DNA of 64,000 bases, from contig JAESIW010000124.1 in the NCBI GenBank assembly GCA_016802295.1, forward strand, positions 372,001-436,000, in the 5' to 3' direction. Shown in pieces: positions 35,110 to 47,500 of this stretch. Within the stretch, counting starts at the first letter, position 1, and each line of letters starts with the position of its first letter. The notes beneath the pieces were generated by a model. The model was given only the letters and a program-made list of their open reading frames with translations. It ran no database searches and was not told where the DNA came from. A program made the translations under genes and the position numbers. This DNA is from Brachionus rotundiformis (taxonomy: Eukaryota; Rotifera; Eurotatoria; Ploima; Brachionidae).

Positions 35110-36900
35110 AATTCTTGATTCATGCTCCTCTTCAGCGCCATTCTGAAATACATTTAAAAGACAAAAAGTACACGTGCCAATTTGAGAACTGTACGGCTGA
35201 GTATTGTTACAAATCAAAAAAAAATTGTTTATTAAAATTAAATACTATTTATCTTTTAAAATAGGGTTTAAAAATTATTTAAAAAATTTATCATTAAATA
35301 TCTTTGCCTTCACTCTTGTTCGACTCGTGTCATTTCCATTTCGGTAGGTTCTTTCTTGATTGTCGTCCTATCTTTCTTCGCCTTTAGGTGTCCACTCTGT
35401 TTGGTATTCGTATTTTTTTCGTTCTAAGTACATGTATAAGCCACCGTAGTCTTTTATTCTTGATACATGGACTCAATGGCTCCAAATTGTTCATTATTTG
35501 ACAATGTTTCAAGCCAGTGAACCCCAAGAACCCTTTTGAAGCCGCAAGTATGGAAAATATTTGGATATTTTCAATTCATGTGAATTTATTCAGACACTCA
35601 ATGTTTTTACCAATGATTGAAGCGTCTAATTTGGTGTTTATCCACATGACTTTCGTTTTGGTTGGTCTAGCGTTGTTCACCAAATCTTGCCTTTTCATAT
35701 GCATTTTAAATTGACCTTATCCATGGGCTGACAAAATTTTTTTAAAATTATTTATCTTTTGAATTTACATAACATGTAAAGCGTGTTGCATTAAAATTAA
35801 TATCACTCTCAAACTCGCTATCATTTGACATTGATTACACAAGTGAACTTAAGGACTCAATTAGTTTACCAGATAACTCAGATGTTTGTTTTATTAATTG
35901 TTTGGATTTTTAATACTTTTTTTGCTTGTTTAATTTATTTATTTTTGGTAAATTTTTGGAATGATCTCAACCTACCGTTCTAGTTCTATATTTAGTTCAT
36001 GTAAATATTTTAATTATAATAAAAATTTATAAATTCTAATTATTTTTAATCTCTTTAATTAATCTATATTATTTCTAAGTCAACTTTAAAGGAAACATTG
36101 GCATCATCAAAGTAACATTTTTATTTAATTTATTATTATTTAATATTGTTAAATTAGAAAAAATTTATATATTCGTCTGTTTATTATATTTTTTGAATTT
36201 CATTATTTTTCAATTTTCAATTTAAAGATTGATATTAAAATATTGACAAGTATTTTTAGTTAAATTTATTACCCAAAAATAAGTAAATCAAAAAAATTTT
36301 CTCTTATAAAACCTTAAGTTAATCTTCGAATCGGAATTCCGATAGGAACTCAAAATAAAAATAATAATGATTTGAATGATTTCATTCAATATTTAGAATA
36401 TGTACCTAGATTTTCGGTAAATCTTAAAATTGATAATCCTAATTAGCCAAATCAAAATGAAATTAATTTTCAGAAAATTAAGGTTCTTGAGGAGCAAAAT
36501 CAAATAATACGAAATTCTCTTATTATTCCACAAGGCTGAGATGCATTCAAAACCAACCAAAACAGATAGAAATATGGTTGATTAAATGAAAATTATTAAA
36601 AATTATGGACATAAATTTAAGTTTGACTATCGCTCAACAAAAAAAATGTGCGACCAATACTCAAAATTAAAACATAAACTTTTAGATGATAATTCAAAGA
36701 CTAATTATAGAACCCTAAGTTAAATTCTTTGATTCGGAATTTTTTTCTGAATTGAACCTCAACTTCAAAATGCCCTTGAATCATAACTGAATTTTAAGTG
36801 TTGATTCGATTATATCCTATTTAAGCAACCTTTTAACCGCAATCGAACAATCTTTCAAATTCAAGGATTCCGAAAGTGACTGAAATAATTAAAGCTGACA
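35110..36900 (+). pseudogene. Collapsed inverted copy of the zinc-finger gene 3' half
   Basis: The pieces appear on the plus strand in gene order. 35118-35135 matches exon 1 (TTGATTCATGCTCCTCT is the antisense of part of it). 35136-35205 copies exon 4 around HSQIHLKDKKYKCQFENC in coding orientation. 35280-35710 is the inverted RTE LINE of intron 4. 35695-35800 is the intron-4 foldback sequence. 35802-35915 is the end of exon 5 to the stop (SLSFDIDYTSELKDS through CLDF). The 3' flank follows to about 36900. About 6 kb of parent is reduced to 1.8 kb by internal deletions. A stray exon-5 piece sits at 36082-36110. Confidence 0.75.
35280..35710 (-). mobile_element. RTE-like LINE fragment (part of the inverted copy)
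   Basis: Antisense to the plus strand. It contains the same segments as 31860-32440, in mirrored order relative to the zinc-finger exons around it. This shows it was copied with the gene and did not insert independently. Confidence 0.7.
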
Positions 36901-37042
36901 AATAAATAAGATGTTTTTAATTTTTGTTCTTTTTGTACTTTTAAAAATTTTTTTAAATAAATGTTTCAAATATAAAAATTTCTTTTATTAAAAAAACATT
37001 TATAATAATTTCTTTAAAGTTTTAGTTTTAGTAATTTACAAA

Positions 37043-37548
37043 AATTACAAAAAGAACAATTTGAAAGGCATTTAGAAATTCTCGCTTTTCTTGAACAAAA
37101 TTTATCTTGGATTTATTTAAAAGATTTTAACTCAAAGTTAAATTTTAACAGAAAAGATAAATCAACTAGAAAATAGGAAAAATAAAAAAATTTATAAATG
37201 TTGGACAGAATACGAAATTCTCTTATTATTCCACAAGGCTGAGATGCATTCAAAACCAACCAAAACAGATAGAAATATGGTTGATTAAATGAAAATTATT
37301 AAAAATTATGGAGATAAATTTCAGTTTGATTGATTATTTTTTAAGAATATAGCTATAAAGAATTAATTAAAAGGTGAAACAATGTAACACTAATACGCAA
37401 TTTCTTTAAAATACTATTTCCGTTCAATCGAGAATTACATTTTATTTTTTAAAGTAAGAAGGTTTTTACAAATTAATTTCAATAAATTATCGTGTGTATT
37501 AAATATTAAATTTAATGCAAAACAAAATGCTTTCGAGGTGGGAAAAGT
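37043..37548. repeat. 506-bp direct repeat, copy 1
   Basis: Matches 38576-39081 at a constant offset of 1533 with three substitutions and no gaps that I could find. It contains ATTCCACAAGGCTGAGATGC and CAAAACAGATAGAAATATGG; the ~120-bp part from 37207 occurs a third time at 36507-36627. Confidence 0.85.
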
Positions 37549-38575
37549 TTAAATTTCCTTCCCTAAACCGAATTTTTTTTGTTTTCTTATCCTGAGCAAT
37601 TTTTAAACCTTCTTACTTTAAAAAATGTAATTCTAATTTTTAAAGTAAAATATAAAATCATCAAATATTTCTTTAACGGACGTAGAAAAACCCTAACCCT
37701 AAACCTTAACCCTTTTCAACCTAATATGAATTCGAAGAAATTCAGCGTCAATTTCAAAAAAATCTATGAGAATTATCTGAAAAGGTAAATTAATATTTTC
37801 GAAAAAAACAACTAACTCAAAATGTTTTTCTTTTATTTATTTATTTGATTCTAAAGCTAAATAAAAATATTGAAAATTTAATTTCAAAATCACCAGAAAT
37901 TTATAATCCCATTCAGATTTTCGTATTTATTTTTAAAAATTTTGCTCAATGTAAAATAAACTCCGGAAAAAAAATTTACCAAAGTAAGTTTTAATTAATG
38001 ATCTTTTTGTTTTCGTCTTAATTTAGCCGATTATAATTATTCAAAAGGATTCGATGCAGTTTGTGTAGAGACATGTATATTTAAAATAGATTGTGATCAA
38101 TCAAATCGATATATTCCACAAATGTTACATCAAATATTATAATAATAGCAAGAAAATTTAAACATTTGAAACATTTGGCATATTTGGAATCGATGTTAGG
38201 ATTGAGCAATAATTTAATGCACAATGACTTTTTTAGAAATGATTTAAAGGAAATTATGTAAAATTGGAGTTTTTCCTAGTTTTTTTAAAATAATTATTGT
38301 TTTTTTTTTAAGTAAAAAGCTCATTGAAAATTACAGTTTTTGGATAAGTAATTATAGACCAATTGATGGGAGACTTTTGAATAAAGAGTTTGAATCATGC
38401 AAATCAAAGGCGATTAGATTAATTAATCAAATATTTTGCTTAAAAATTGACAAACTTAATACCTATATTTTTAAATTACGATTGGCAAATTTTTCAATCT
38501 CTGTGTTATTTTTTGTTTCTCGTTTTAAATTTTGATATATAAAGTTTTTAAATATTTTCTCTTTAGCTAAACCCA
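37549..38575 (+). other. 1,027-bp sequence between the direct repeats; possible exon remains
   Basis: Two plus-strand stretches look exon-like: 37725-37787 (MNSKKFSVNFKKIYENYLKR followed by GTAAAT) and 38027-38143 after a TTTAG acceptor (DYNYSKGFDAVCVETCIFKI), which ends in a stop. No domain is recognised and they do not join into a convincing gene. An inverted pair (ATTACATTTT...AAGTAAGAAGGTTT at 37432 against AAACCTTCTTACTTTAAAAA at 37605) links this spacer to copy 1. Confidence 0.3.
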
Positions 38576-39081
38576 AATTACAAAAAGAACAATTTGAAAG
38601 GCATTTAGAAATTCTCGCTTTTCTTGAACAAAATTTATCTTGGATTTATTTAAAAGATTTTAACTTAAAGTTAAATTTTAACAGAAAAGATAAATCAACT
38701 AGAAAATAGGAAAAATAAAAAAATTTATAAATGTTGGATAGAATAAGAAATTCTCTTATTATTCCACAAGGCTGAGATGCATTCAAAACCAACCAAAACA
38801 GATAGAAATATGGTTGATTAAATGAAAATTATTAAAAATTATGGAGATAAATTTCAGTTTGATTGATTATTTTTTAAGAATATAGCTATAAAGAATTAAT
38901 TAAAAGGTGAAACAATGTAACACTAATACGCAATTTCTTTAAAATACTATTTCCGTTCAATCGAGAATTACATTTTATTTTTTAAAGTAAGAAGGTTTTT
39001 ACAAATTAATTTCAATAAATTATCGTGTGTATTAAATATTAAATTTAATGCAAAACAAAATGCTTTCGAGGTGGGAAAAGT
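38576..39081. repeat. 506-bp direct repeat, copy 2
   Basis: See copy 1. The following 39165-39255 segment (AAAATATTGAAATTCAAAAA) is again shared with 29040-29140 and, inverted, with 36115-36240, so this block belongs to the same shuffled repeat neighbourhood. Confidence 0.85.
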
Positions 39082-40369
39082 GTTAAAAATTAGATTTAAA
39101 AATAAATTTTTTTTAATTTATACTTTTTACTAAACTAATCTTATTAAATTTTCTTTCTCGAGTAAAAAATATTGAAATTCAAAAAATATAATGAACTTGC
39201 ATGTATAAAAATATTTTTCTAATTTAACTAAATTATAAAATAATAAATCAAATAAAAACGTTCCTTTTTCAGAAAATGAAACATTTTCGGTCATTAAAAT
39301 AAACTAATACTTATTTACTAAATGAATTAAAAATTTGGTTCCTTCATATTGACAAAATTTCTGCTTCCTTCAATTAAGAAGGTTGTTAACGCTTAATCGT
39401 TTTATCTATTCGTCCATTTAAGCGAAAATTAAAATTACGGAAAAGAATATAAAAGAAAATTTGTTCTTAAGTAATAATGTAAATATTTCTCGGGATGCAC
39501 TGGCCTGTTGCATATTGTTTTTCAGTGATTTTACAAATTGAAAAAAATTATTTGTAAAATTTCTAAAAAAGTAGAGCATTGTAATATTTACAGTATTGCA
39601 CAAAATTTTAGACGCGCTAATTTTTTCCATAAGGTTATTTCGTTAGACATAAAAATATTTAATTTTGTTTTAGAAATATTTTTGGCGGATCTGTAAGCTT
39701 AGGCTGACTAGCTTACAGATCCGCCAAAAATTCAGTAAAAAAAATAAATAAGACAAATGTATGAAAACAACAAGAAAAAAAAATGATATCTATGGTACTA
39801 CAAAAGAATCAACAATGTTTGTATGATATTAAGATAAGTTTATGTCTTCCATTTGGCTAAATCCAAATTTGAAATAAAACTTTATTAAATTACAAATTTT
39901 GCTATATATGTTGATCGATTTTTTGAATATATATGCATCGATGAAGATCGGGCAATGTCTAAATGTATTACAAAGTTTTAATTTTTACAGATAAAAAGAA
40001 GATTATTGTTGTGACTAGTGGAGTGACCACGAGTCAATAGTTTTTTATACGAAACTGCCAATGTAAAATCGAATAAAAATGCACTAATAAATATAATAAT
40101 TAAATTTCTTCCATTCGAATCGCAAAAAATCTCTGCCTAAGATTTTTTTAATACTATTTTGGTGAAATCTAGGAGACTTTTTTATTTTTGACAAGAAAAT
40201 TGTTGGTAATAAAAAAATAATTTATCAAATTCACAGATTAGAAAAGAAGTTTTATTCTAAAAGTTGATCTTAAAAATTGGAAAAAGGCACTTAAAAACAA
40301 TTTCCATAATAAACATTTGATATAATTTTTTTTTATACTAAATTATTGTAAATTTTTTTAATTTGTTGT
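39082..40369. other. AT-rich stretch with a perfect hairpin
   Basis: No gene supported. Contains the shared repeat piece at 39165-39255 and the hairpin at 39679-39730 (listed separately). Confidence 0.35.
39679..39730. repeat. Perfect 21-bp stem, 10-nt loop hairpin
   Basis: TTTTTGGCGGATCTGTAAGC at 39679 pairs perfectly with GCTTACAGATCCGCCAAAAA at 39711-39730; the full stem is 21 bp (39679-39699 with 39710-39730) around a 10-nt loop. It is GC-richer than everything around it. Confidence 0.9.
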
Positions 40370-42700
40370 CAATTAAAGCTGTTAACAACGAATATGTCAA
40401 ATAAAAAAAAATTTGTCAATTAAAATAGAATAAATGAAAATTAACTATTTAATAATTGTCAATTATATCTGTAAGTTTTGAGTCCTATAAGTAAATGTCT
40501 CATTACGGAACATTTAACAAATAAACAAATAATAAATTTATATATCTAAACGAAAAGCGAAATGCTAATAAAGGAAAAAAATGTATATTCCAAATCTGAA
40601 CAGTTAGATAAAACACAATCCTCAAGTTCAGCTCTAACCAGAAATCCAATAGCAAATCATGACCAAGACACTGACAACGATGTAGAAGAAATAGTCTTGC
40701 TACATGAAAAACCACCTAAACGACGAAGGTAAATTATTTATGTTTTCTTTAAAGAATATCCAGATAAGAAATCTGCTTTAGTTGCTTTAAATGAAGATTT
40801 TTTACAAGATTCTTCATGGGCAAAACTTTCGAAAAACAAGGCTGATGACTTGACAGTTCAATTTTATTATTGTAGCAGCGCAGGTAGCTTTGTTTGTCCA
40901 GTGCGCCTCAAAATAGTCCCAGATCCGTCTTCAATGAAACTTTCAATATATATCTCAGAGGACAATCACAGCCATCCAGAACCTAAAACAGGAATTTCTA
41001 CTGAAACAAAAGAAATATTAGGCCAATTGTATTTTTACGAAAAAGTTAAGCGTCCAGGTTGCATTCAAAAACGACTATTAGACAAAAAAGTTACTATTAT
41101 ACCCAAAGTTTCACAAATCCAGACATTTCTGAACTTGACGAACTTTTCACTTGGTGTAGAGATAATGAGAGGACCCCAAATGATCCAAATCCGTTTTAAA
41201 TCTCTAATATATAAAATTAATTTTCACATTTAAGTTGAAATGTTAGCAACCGATTCAACATACAAATTAGTTTGGAATGGTTATAAAGTTCTACTAGTTG
41301 GCTCATGCGAAAGAAAAAAAAATTCCATCCTTTTGGAATTGCTTTAACAATGTGTGAAAAAAATCAAGACTTTGAATTTCTATTTCACGCTCTCAAAGAG
41401 ACAGTAAAGAAATTATTTGAGCGTCATATTCAACCAACAGTTTTACTTGCAGATGGAGCTGAAGCTGTACATTATGGTTTCGCTAAAGTTTTTACACTTG
41501 AAAAACGGATAATGTGTTGGGCTCATGTCAAGCGAAATGTTCATACAAGATTTTGCCGTAATAAACACTATTATCATATCAAGAATAATATAGACAGTCT
41601 ACAACTTTCAATTACAGAATCAATGTTTGAAAGTGCTTCTAAACTTTTTATCAAAAAATGGAATGATTTAGACAAAGAATTTTCTTCATATTTTGAGACT
41701 ACATGGTTAAATTCTTCGGTGAATATTTGGTTAAATGGTAGATCACAAAGTCATCCAAAAACCAATAAAGCACTTGAATCCCACAACAAAGTAATTAAAG
41801 ATTTGGTCGAGAGAAAGTCTATGCCTTTAGCCGACTTTCTTAAGAATATAAACGACGCTGTTCTTCAATTCTGGTCGTTTCAGCGTAATGACATCCGTCC
41901 AGATCAGAAAGTCTTTTCAAAAGAGCCCAATGTAACTTTAGACGACTTCAAAAGAGGTTTTGCCTGGGATATATTAGGACTAAAAGTTGTAAAACCAAAA
42001 TTTGGCGGTAAAACTTTTTTTTTCTTTCAACGCACACCGAAGGCAACCAAAGCATCAACATGGACCCAAGCACCCACATCAACACAACCAGCAAAGAGAA
42101 AGCGAGGAAGACCTCCAAAAAAAAATCTTAAGGAAGAAGAAAACAAGGTAGATGAAGAAGATACATTCAAGCCAATAGATAAAGAACGCTGTAAGAATTA
42201 TATTCAGACGCTAAATCAATGCGACTGGAAAAGCTTTCAACATTTCGTCGATACTTTCCAAGAATTACGCATCATTCGTCTAAATGAAGGCAATTGGCTA
42301 TTGAGCACATGTACTTGTCCATCGTGGTTCAAACATTACATGTGCAAGAACATAATAGGAATTGCCTTTCGAGAAAGATTATTTACAGAATTTCCAAAAG
42401 AAGCCTGGACAATAGGACTTGGTCAAGTTGCGACGGCCACGTAATATGTCAAAAGCATTGCAAAAATAAAAGCTTCACATTTTTGTTATATTTTCTTTCA
42501 TTTTATTTTTTTTTATATTTAACGCAAAAATTTTTTTTTCATTGAAAAATTTGTTTATATTATATTGACAAATATTTTTTCTAATTGACAAATATAAAAA
42601 CTAATAGACAAAACATTTTTTTAAATGACATTTTTTTTTTAATTGACACTAGTATAAGTGACGAATTATTTAGTTTTAATTGACATAATATCATTTAGTC
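40370..42700 (+). mobile_element. MULE (Mutator-like) DNA transposon, decayed
   Basis: Coding remains run 40559-42444. In order: an N-terminal segment from ATG 40563; an in-frame TAA at 40731; a FLYWCH/WRKY-GCM-like zinc finger (QFYYCSSAGSFVCPVRLKI...DNHSHPEP) at 40845-40985; a frameshift near 41110; ATDSTYKLVW (first catalytic Asp) at about 41243; a frameshift in the A run at about 41310; LLADGAEAVHYGF (second Asp); ALESHNKVIK (Glu region); an AT-hook KRKRGRPPKK; and a SWIM-type finger CTCPSWFKHYMCKN. Clusters of GTCAATTA flank the left (40373-40460) and inverted TAATTGACA the right (42565-42690). At least three lesions mean it cannot make transposase. Confidence 0.85.
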
Positions 42701-44594
42701 ATAAGAAATATACATTTAATTACATTTTAATAAAAGGATCGAAAAAAATTTATCTTTAAAATACACTATTTTTGTTTTATTTTTTTCCTAAAATTTTATT
42801 TTAATAATTCTAATATACTAAAATATATTTTCTTAATTTTTTTTTAAAAACGATGAAGATATTTGTCTAAAATTAAATTTTCATCTAAGAATTCGACAAA
42901 TGCTGCTAGAGATTTATATCGACGAATAGATAATTCATCATGAAGTGAACAATTGTATAAAGCTATAAGAGATGGAATAAGTTATTATATTTTGCATAAT
43001 TTTTTTTTTTAATTTCTTTTTCTTAATTAACAAGGGAAGGGATAATAAGCAATGCAGAAATTAGAGATGAAAGTAAAAAGAAATCCAATTTAAATTTTGA
43101 CTAAAAAAAATCTTTTAAATCTTTTAGTGAATTGCATAATTGGTTTGAGCATTATTATAGAAATAATGAAGCATTTGTAAGCAAAAAATAAAAGAATCGT
43201 TTTAAAGTCTATTTAAAAATTAAAAATTAGATTCTTCAAACTCACAGTTTCCAAGTCAGTGTGACATTGCAGGTGCTGTGGACAGCTTATCAATTTTTCT
43301 ATTCAATTTATTAATAGAACCAGACTTAATTACGTATAAATGTGAAATGAAAATTTTATTAGAAAGAAAATATCGAATCATTTAAAATTATTTTACTTAA
43401 TAAAATGAAATTCTTTTTTACTAAAATTGCAGAAAAGATTTATCTAATTAAAAATTTTTTTTTTGAAAATTAAATTAGAATACAAAGTATTCATTTGTTA
43501 AATTAATCCTAAAAAATAAACCAAAATTTACAAAACTCTCAATAAATGAACAGCTTCCCTAGATATAAATTAGTAAACTAATTTATCCAACAAAAAAATC
43601 TAGTTAATTAAGTTGTTCAAGTCAGTCCGTCTAAAAATCATATCTAACATCATTTTTGGTTCTTTGGTTTTGGTATATTGTGGCTTGTTTACAACAGCAT
43701 ATGATTTTTTTAAAATAATTCAAAATAGTCAAAAAATTATTACTTGAATTTTTTTTAAAATAATCTAAAGATAAATAAGTGCCTGATATGGAAATCAAAT
43801 CAGATTTTACTAGACCAGTTTTCTGAATTCTACGTAATGCCAATTGCAATTGAAATTCATTTTTGTAACCACTGCGTTTCATAAAAAAAGTCGCTTTGGT
43901 TAGTCAGGTGAATTGGGTGGCCATTGATCTTTTTTTTATAGATTTTTACAGATTTTTCTCACAATATCTTTTATGATAATATTTTCAATCAATTGTATCC
44001 CCTTTTTTTAACCAAATTTTAACCAAATTTAAATTCAAATTTAAAACGAATTAAAAAACTGACTTTGTACAGAAAAATAAGTGTTTCTCGCGCCATGTCC
44101 AGTCGATCCGATCTAAACCACCACTTTTTTTTTTGGAATTTTACCAACTGGTCAAAAGTCGGTTAAGGTCATGTGGTCCAGTTTCCGTGCGACTAGAAAG
44201 TGGCGGAAAGGGAAGTTGATAATACCCATTTCTTATACAAGAAAGGTGGTAGTATTTGTGTATAATATTTCAGCCATTTTAGCTAACTTTTTTAGCAAAA
44301 CAATGGTCATTTATTATTGAACACCCGAAATGACTTAAGCTAATAAATAAATTTGATATTTTTAAATGGTTTTAACCAATTAGTAAAAAAGATCTCCTTT
44401 TCTTAATAATTTATTTTAATATAACAATAAATATGACAAATTTTAAAAAATATTATTCCATTATTTGAATTGATATCAATTATCAACCGGCTTTTTTTAA
44501 AAGATTCTTAATCTTGTGATATTTAGATATATAATAATTTTTTAAAAATTCTTAAATAATAAAATTAAAAATTGATTTTTGAAGACGTCTGAAA
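42701..44594. other. Intergenic region with possible exon remains
   Basis: Plus-strand pieces at about 42891-42960 (NSTNAARDLYRRIDNS), 43034-43090 (GIISNAEIRDESKKKSNLNF) and 43128-43178 (SELHNWFEHYYRNNEAF before GTAAGC) look like exons between short AT-rich introns, but stops interrupt them and no family is recognised. 44050-44340 precedes the TRPC gene and should contain its promoter. Confidence 0.3.
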
Positions 44595-47500
44595 ATGCTA
44601 AGCAAAAAACAGATAAAAGCTCCATTTTCAAGAAAATCAGCGGATAGCCAAAACAGCGTTTTGGTAACCCCAATTTTTTTATCTTTTATCTTAACTTGAT
44701 TTTAAAGCCGGACATAAATGAAAAATTCATTGAGGCATGCGAAAGTGGCGATGTAAACACGGTCAATTTCATTATACAAAACATCAAGGACTTCAACATC
44801 GAAGTCACTGATAACCTTGGTCGAACAGCACTGAGACTGGCTGTGGAAAACGAACATCTTGAAGTAATTTAAACCAGAAAGAAACCAAAGCAGCTTCAAG
44901 TGGGCAAAACATTTTTTCTTAAAGGTTGTTCAAGCTCTGCTTGCCAAGTCGGACAGCCAGAAAATTCGCGATGCTCTTCTGCTGGCCATTTTCATGGGCT
45001 TCACAAGCATAGCCGAAGCGATCCTAAAGCACCCAAAGTACAAAGTATTAAATGAGAAGAAAATTCTCAATGGAGACACGGACTCGTTTTGGCAAACGCC
45101 AAGCTCAGACGACGCCCAGTTCTCGCCGGACATTACCCCAATAATGCTGGCCTCTCAATTCAACAGGACCGAAATTGTCCAAATGCTTCTTTTGAATGGA
45201 GACAGAATTTCAAAACCGCATGACTTCAACTGCAAGTGCATTGAATGTCTGAACAAATTCAAATTTGACTCATTGCGCCATGCTCAATCAAGACTAAATG
45301 CCTACAAAGGTCTTGCCAGTGAGTCGTACATTTCTTTGGCAAGTATTGATCCCATTCTAACTGCTTTTGAGCTGGGACGCGAGCTTGGCATCCTAGCTGA
45401 AAAGGAAAAGTATTTCAAGCATGAATATCTCCAATTGAGACATTCGCTGAGCACTTATTCGGTCAAATTGCTGAATAATGTGCGTGGAAGGGACGAATTG
45501 GAGATTGTCCTAAACAAGACTGGCAAAGAGAAAGAAGAAAAGTATGAACAATTGGCACGGTTGGACTTGGCTCTTAGGTTCCAAGAAAAACCAGTAAGAA
45601 AATTATTTGAATTTTTATTTGTTAGCTTTAAAAAATTAAATCTGGCTTTAATTATTTTACCAAGACTTGACAAAATAGTTCCTTATTTCTATCGTCTTTG
45701 TCATTTATTTAAATCTTGCCTATTTGCCTTTTTAAACTTCAAATAAAAATAAAATTTCTCATTTTCAATAAAATCAGCAAATAAATCACATAATTCATCT
45801 TCTATTAAATTTTAAATTAACATATATAAAAATAATATTATTTTTTTTATTCATTTAATTAAAGTTTAAGTTCCATGGACAATTTGAAATAAAAATTGAA
45901 TTGAAAATGGGAATATCATTTCAGCACAATTCGATTTCTTCTAAGCACAAAAAATTTTATTTAAAAAAAAATACTTAACAGAAAAAAATTGTGCTTGAAA
46001 ATAATTCTTAAAAGATGTTTTTATTGAAGAGAAAAATATTTATAATAAGATAAATTTTTACTATAATTTTTATGTAGATTTTGAAGCTTTAAGAAAAGAT
46101 ATTTAAAAAAAAATTACACTCTAGAAAACCATTTTTCCTCATTTTTTGCTTTACCTCTTTTAAGTTTATTAACAAATTGGTACTTTTTTTTAAACAGTTC
46201 TTTTAATGTACCAATAAATGTGCACAATATCCTAATTTAGTGAAAAACTTGCAAGAAAATTTCTTACTGCTTAAGTTAATTTTATAACATTTTGAATAAA
46301 TAATTGGTTTATCTTAGGTTAGGTAAACAATTTGTTTATTATTTCTTAAATTCATTTTTAAATAAAAGTATCTTGTTTAGATTAGAAAAAAATTGAAATT
46401 AATTTTTGTTAAATTTCCCTCCATTTTTTGATACTAATTTAAAAAAATTTTTGTGTTTAATGTTTTTTTTTCTCAATAATATTCTGTGTTGAATGCATTT
46501 ATTTCATTTTTAATTTTTGTCCTAAAAGTATTTTTTTAAATTTTAATTTTTGTGTTGAAAAGGTAGACTAATTGAAAATTAAATATCCATTTTACAATTA
46601 AGTAAAAAATTAAGTTTGTTATAAATGATTAAGATTATTCAACATACAATATTCTATTAAATAAAAATAGTATCTTATCGAGTCGGTTAGTCCATAGTTT
46701 TTGCATTCAAGGCACCATTCAATCAAAATAACACTGAATGCTAAATCATATTCAGTGCAATTAATATGAATCAGATATTCTACTTTTGATAACTGTTTAA
46801 TAAAGAAGTATTGTCTCTATCAAATATCTTGTTATCTTTTCTTAAGAATTCAAGAACGTTTTTACATAATTGGTTATTGAAAATTTGTTTGACAAAGAAT
46901 ATCTTATGCTCGTAATAAATTTGTTTAATTGACTCCAACTTTAATGGTTTGTTCAACGGTTTTGTTTTTGTGAATTTACTGAGTCCAATAAATCACCTTA
47001 TTAAAATTAAAATAAATATTATCATTCTCTTGATGAAATAGTTAAATTTTGTCACTGAATTTTTTTTCATTTTTATTACATGTACCAACAACCAGTTTTC
47101 GTAACCAATAACAAATTCTTATATCTTTGTATTTAAATTTTTTTATGAACAATCATCAGGACTAGGATCGATTATTACAAAATAGAAGAGATTAAAAAAT
47201 GGAGTAAAATTTAAATAAAAATTGGTTTTGTTATAAAAATATAGAAATAGGCTTAATAATATTTTGAAGATAGGACCAAGATCTCTTCTGATTTATGTTG
47301 ATTAAAATTAAAGGACAAAATAGCATTTGATTGATTTTTTTCATGAAAAATATTTTTAACTAATATTAAAAAATAAAAATATTTAAAACTGAACAAAAAA
47401 TTAGCTATTTTGGAACATTTTTTAATTAAAAAAATTTCAAATTTTGCTAAATATAATAAATTAAAATATCTTGGTTCTAGTATCTAAAACATTTCATTGT

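Noticed and set aside
37686..37712. Telomere-like CCCTAACCCTAAACC tract
   Set aside because: Only about two imperfect units inside an AT-rich region; too short to call an interstitial telomere.
37043..39081. The 506-bp direct repeats as LTRs of a retrotransposon
   Set aside because: No TG...CA ends, no primer-binding site or polypurine tract, and no gag/pol coding in the 1-kb interval.
39418..39630. 70-codon minus-strand frame
   Set aside because: Phe/Lys/Asn-rich composition expected from AT-rich noncoding DNA; no domain.
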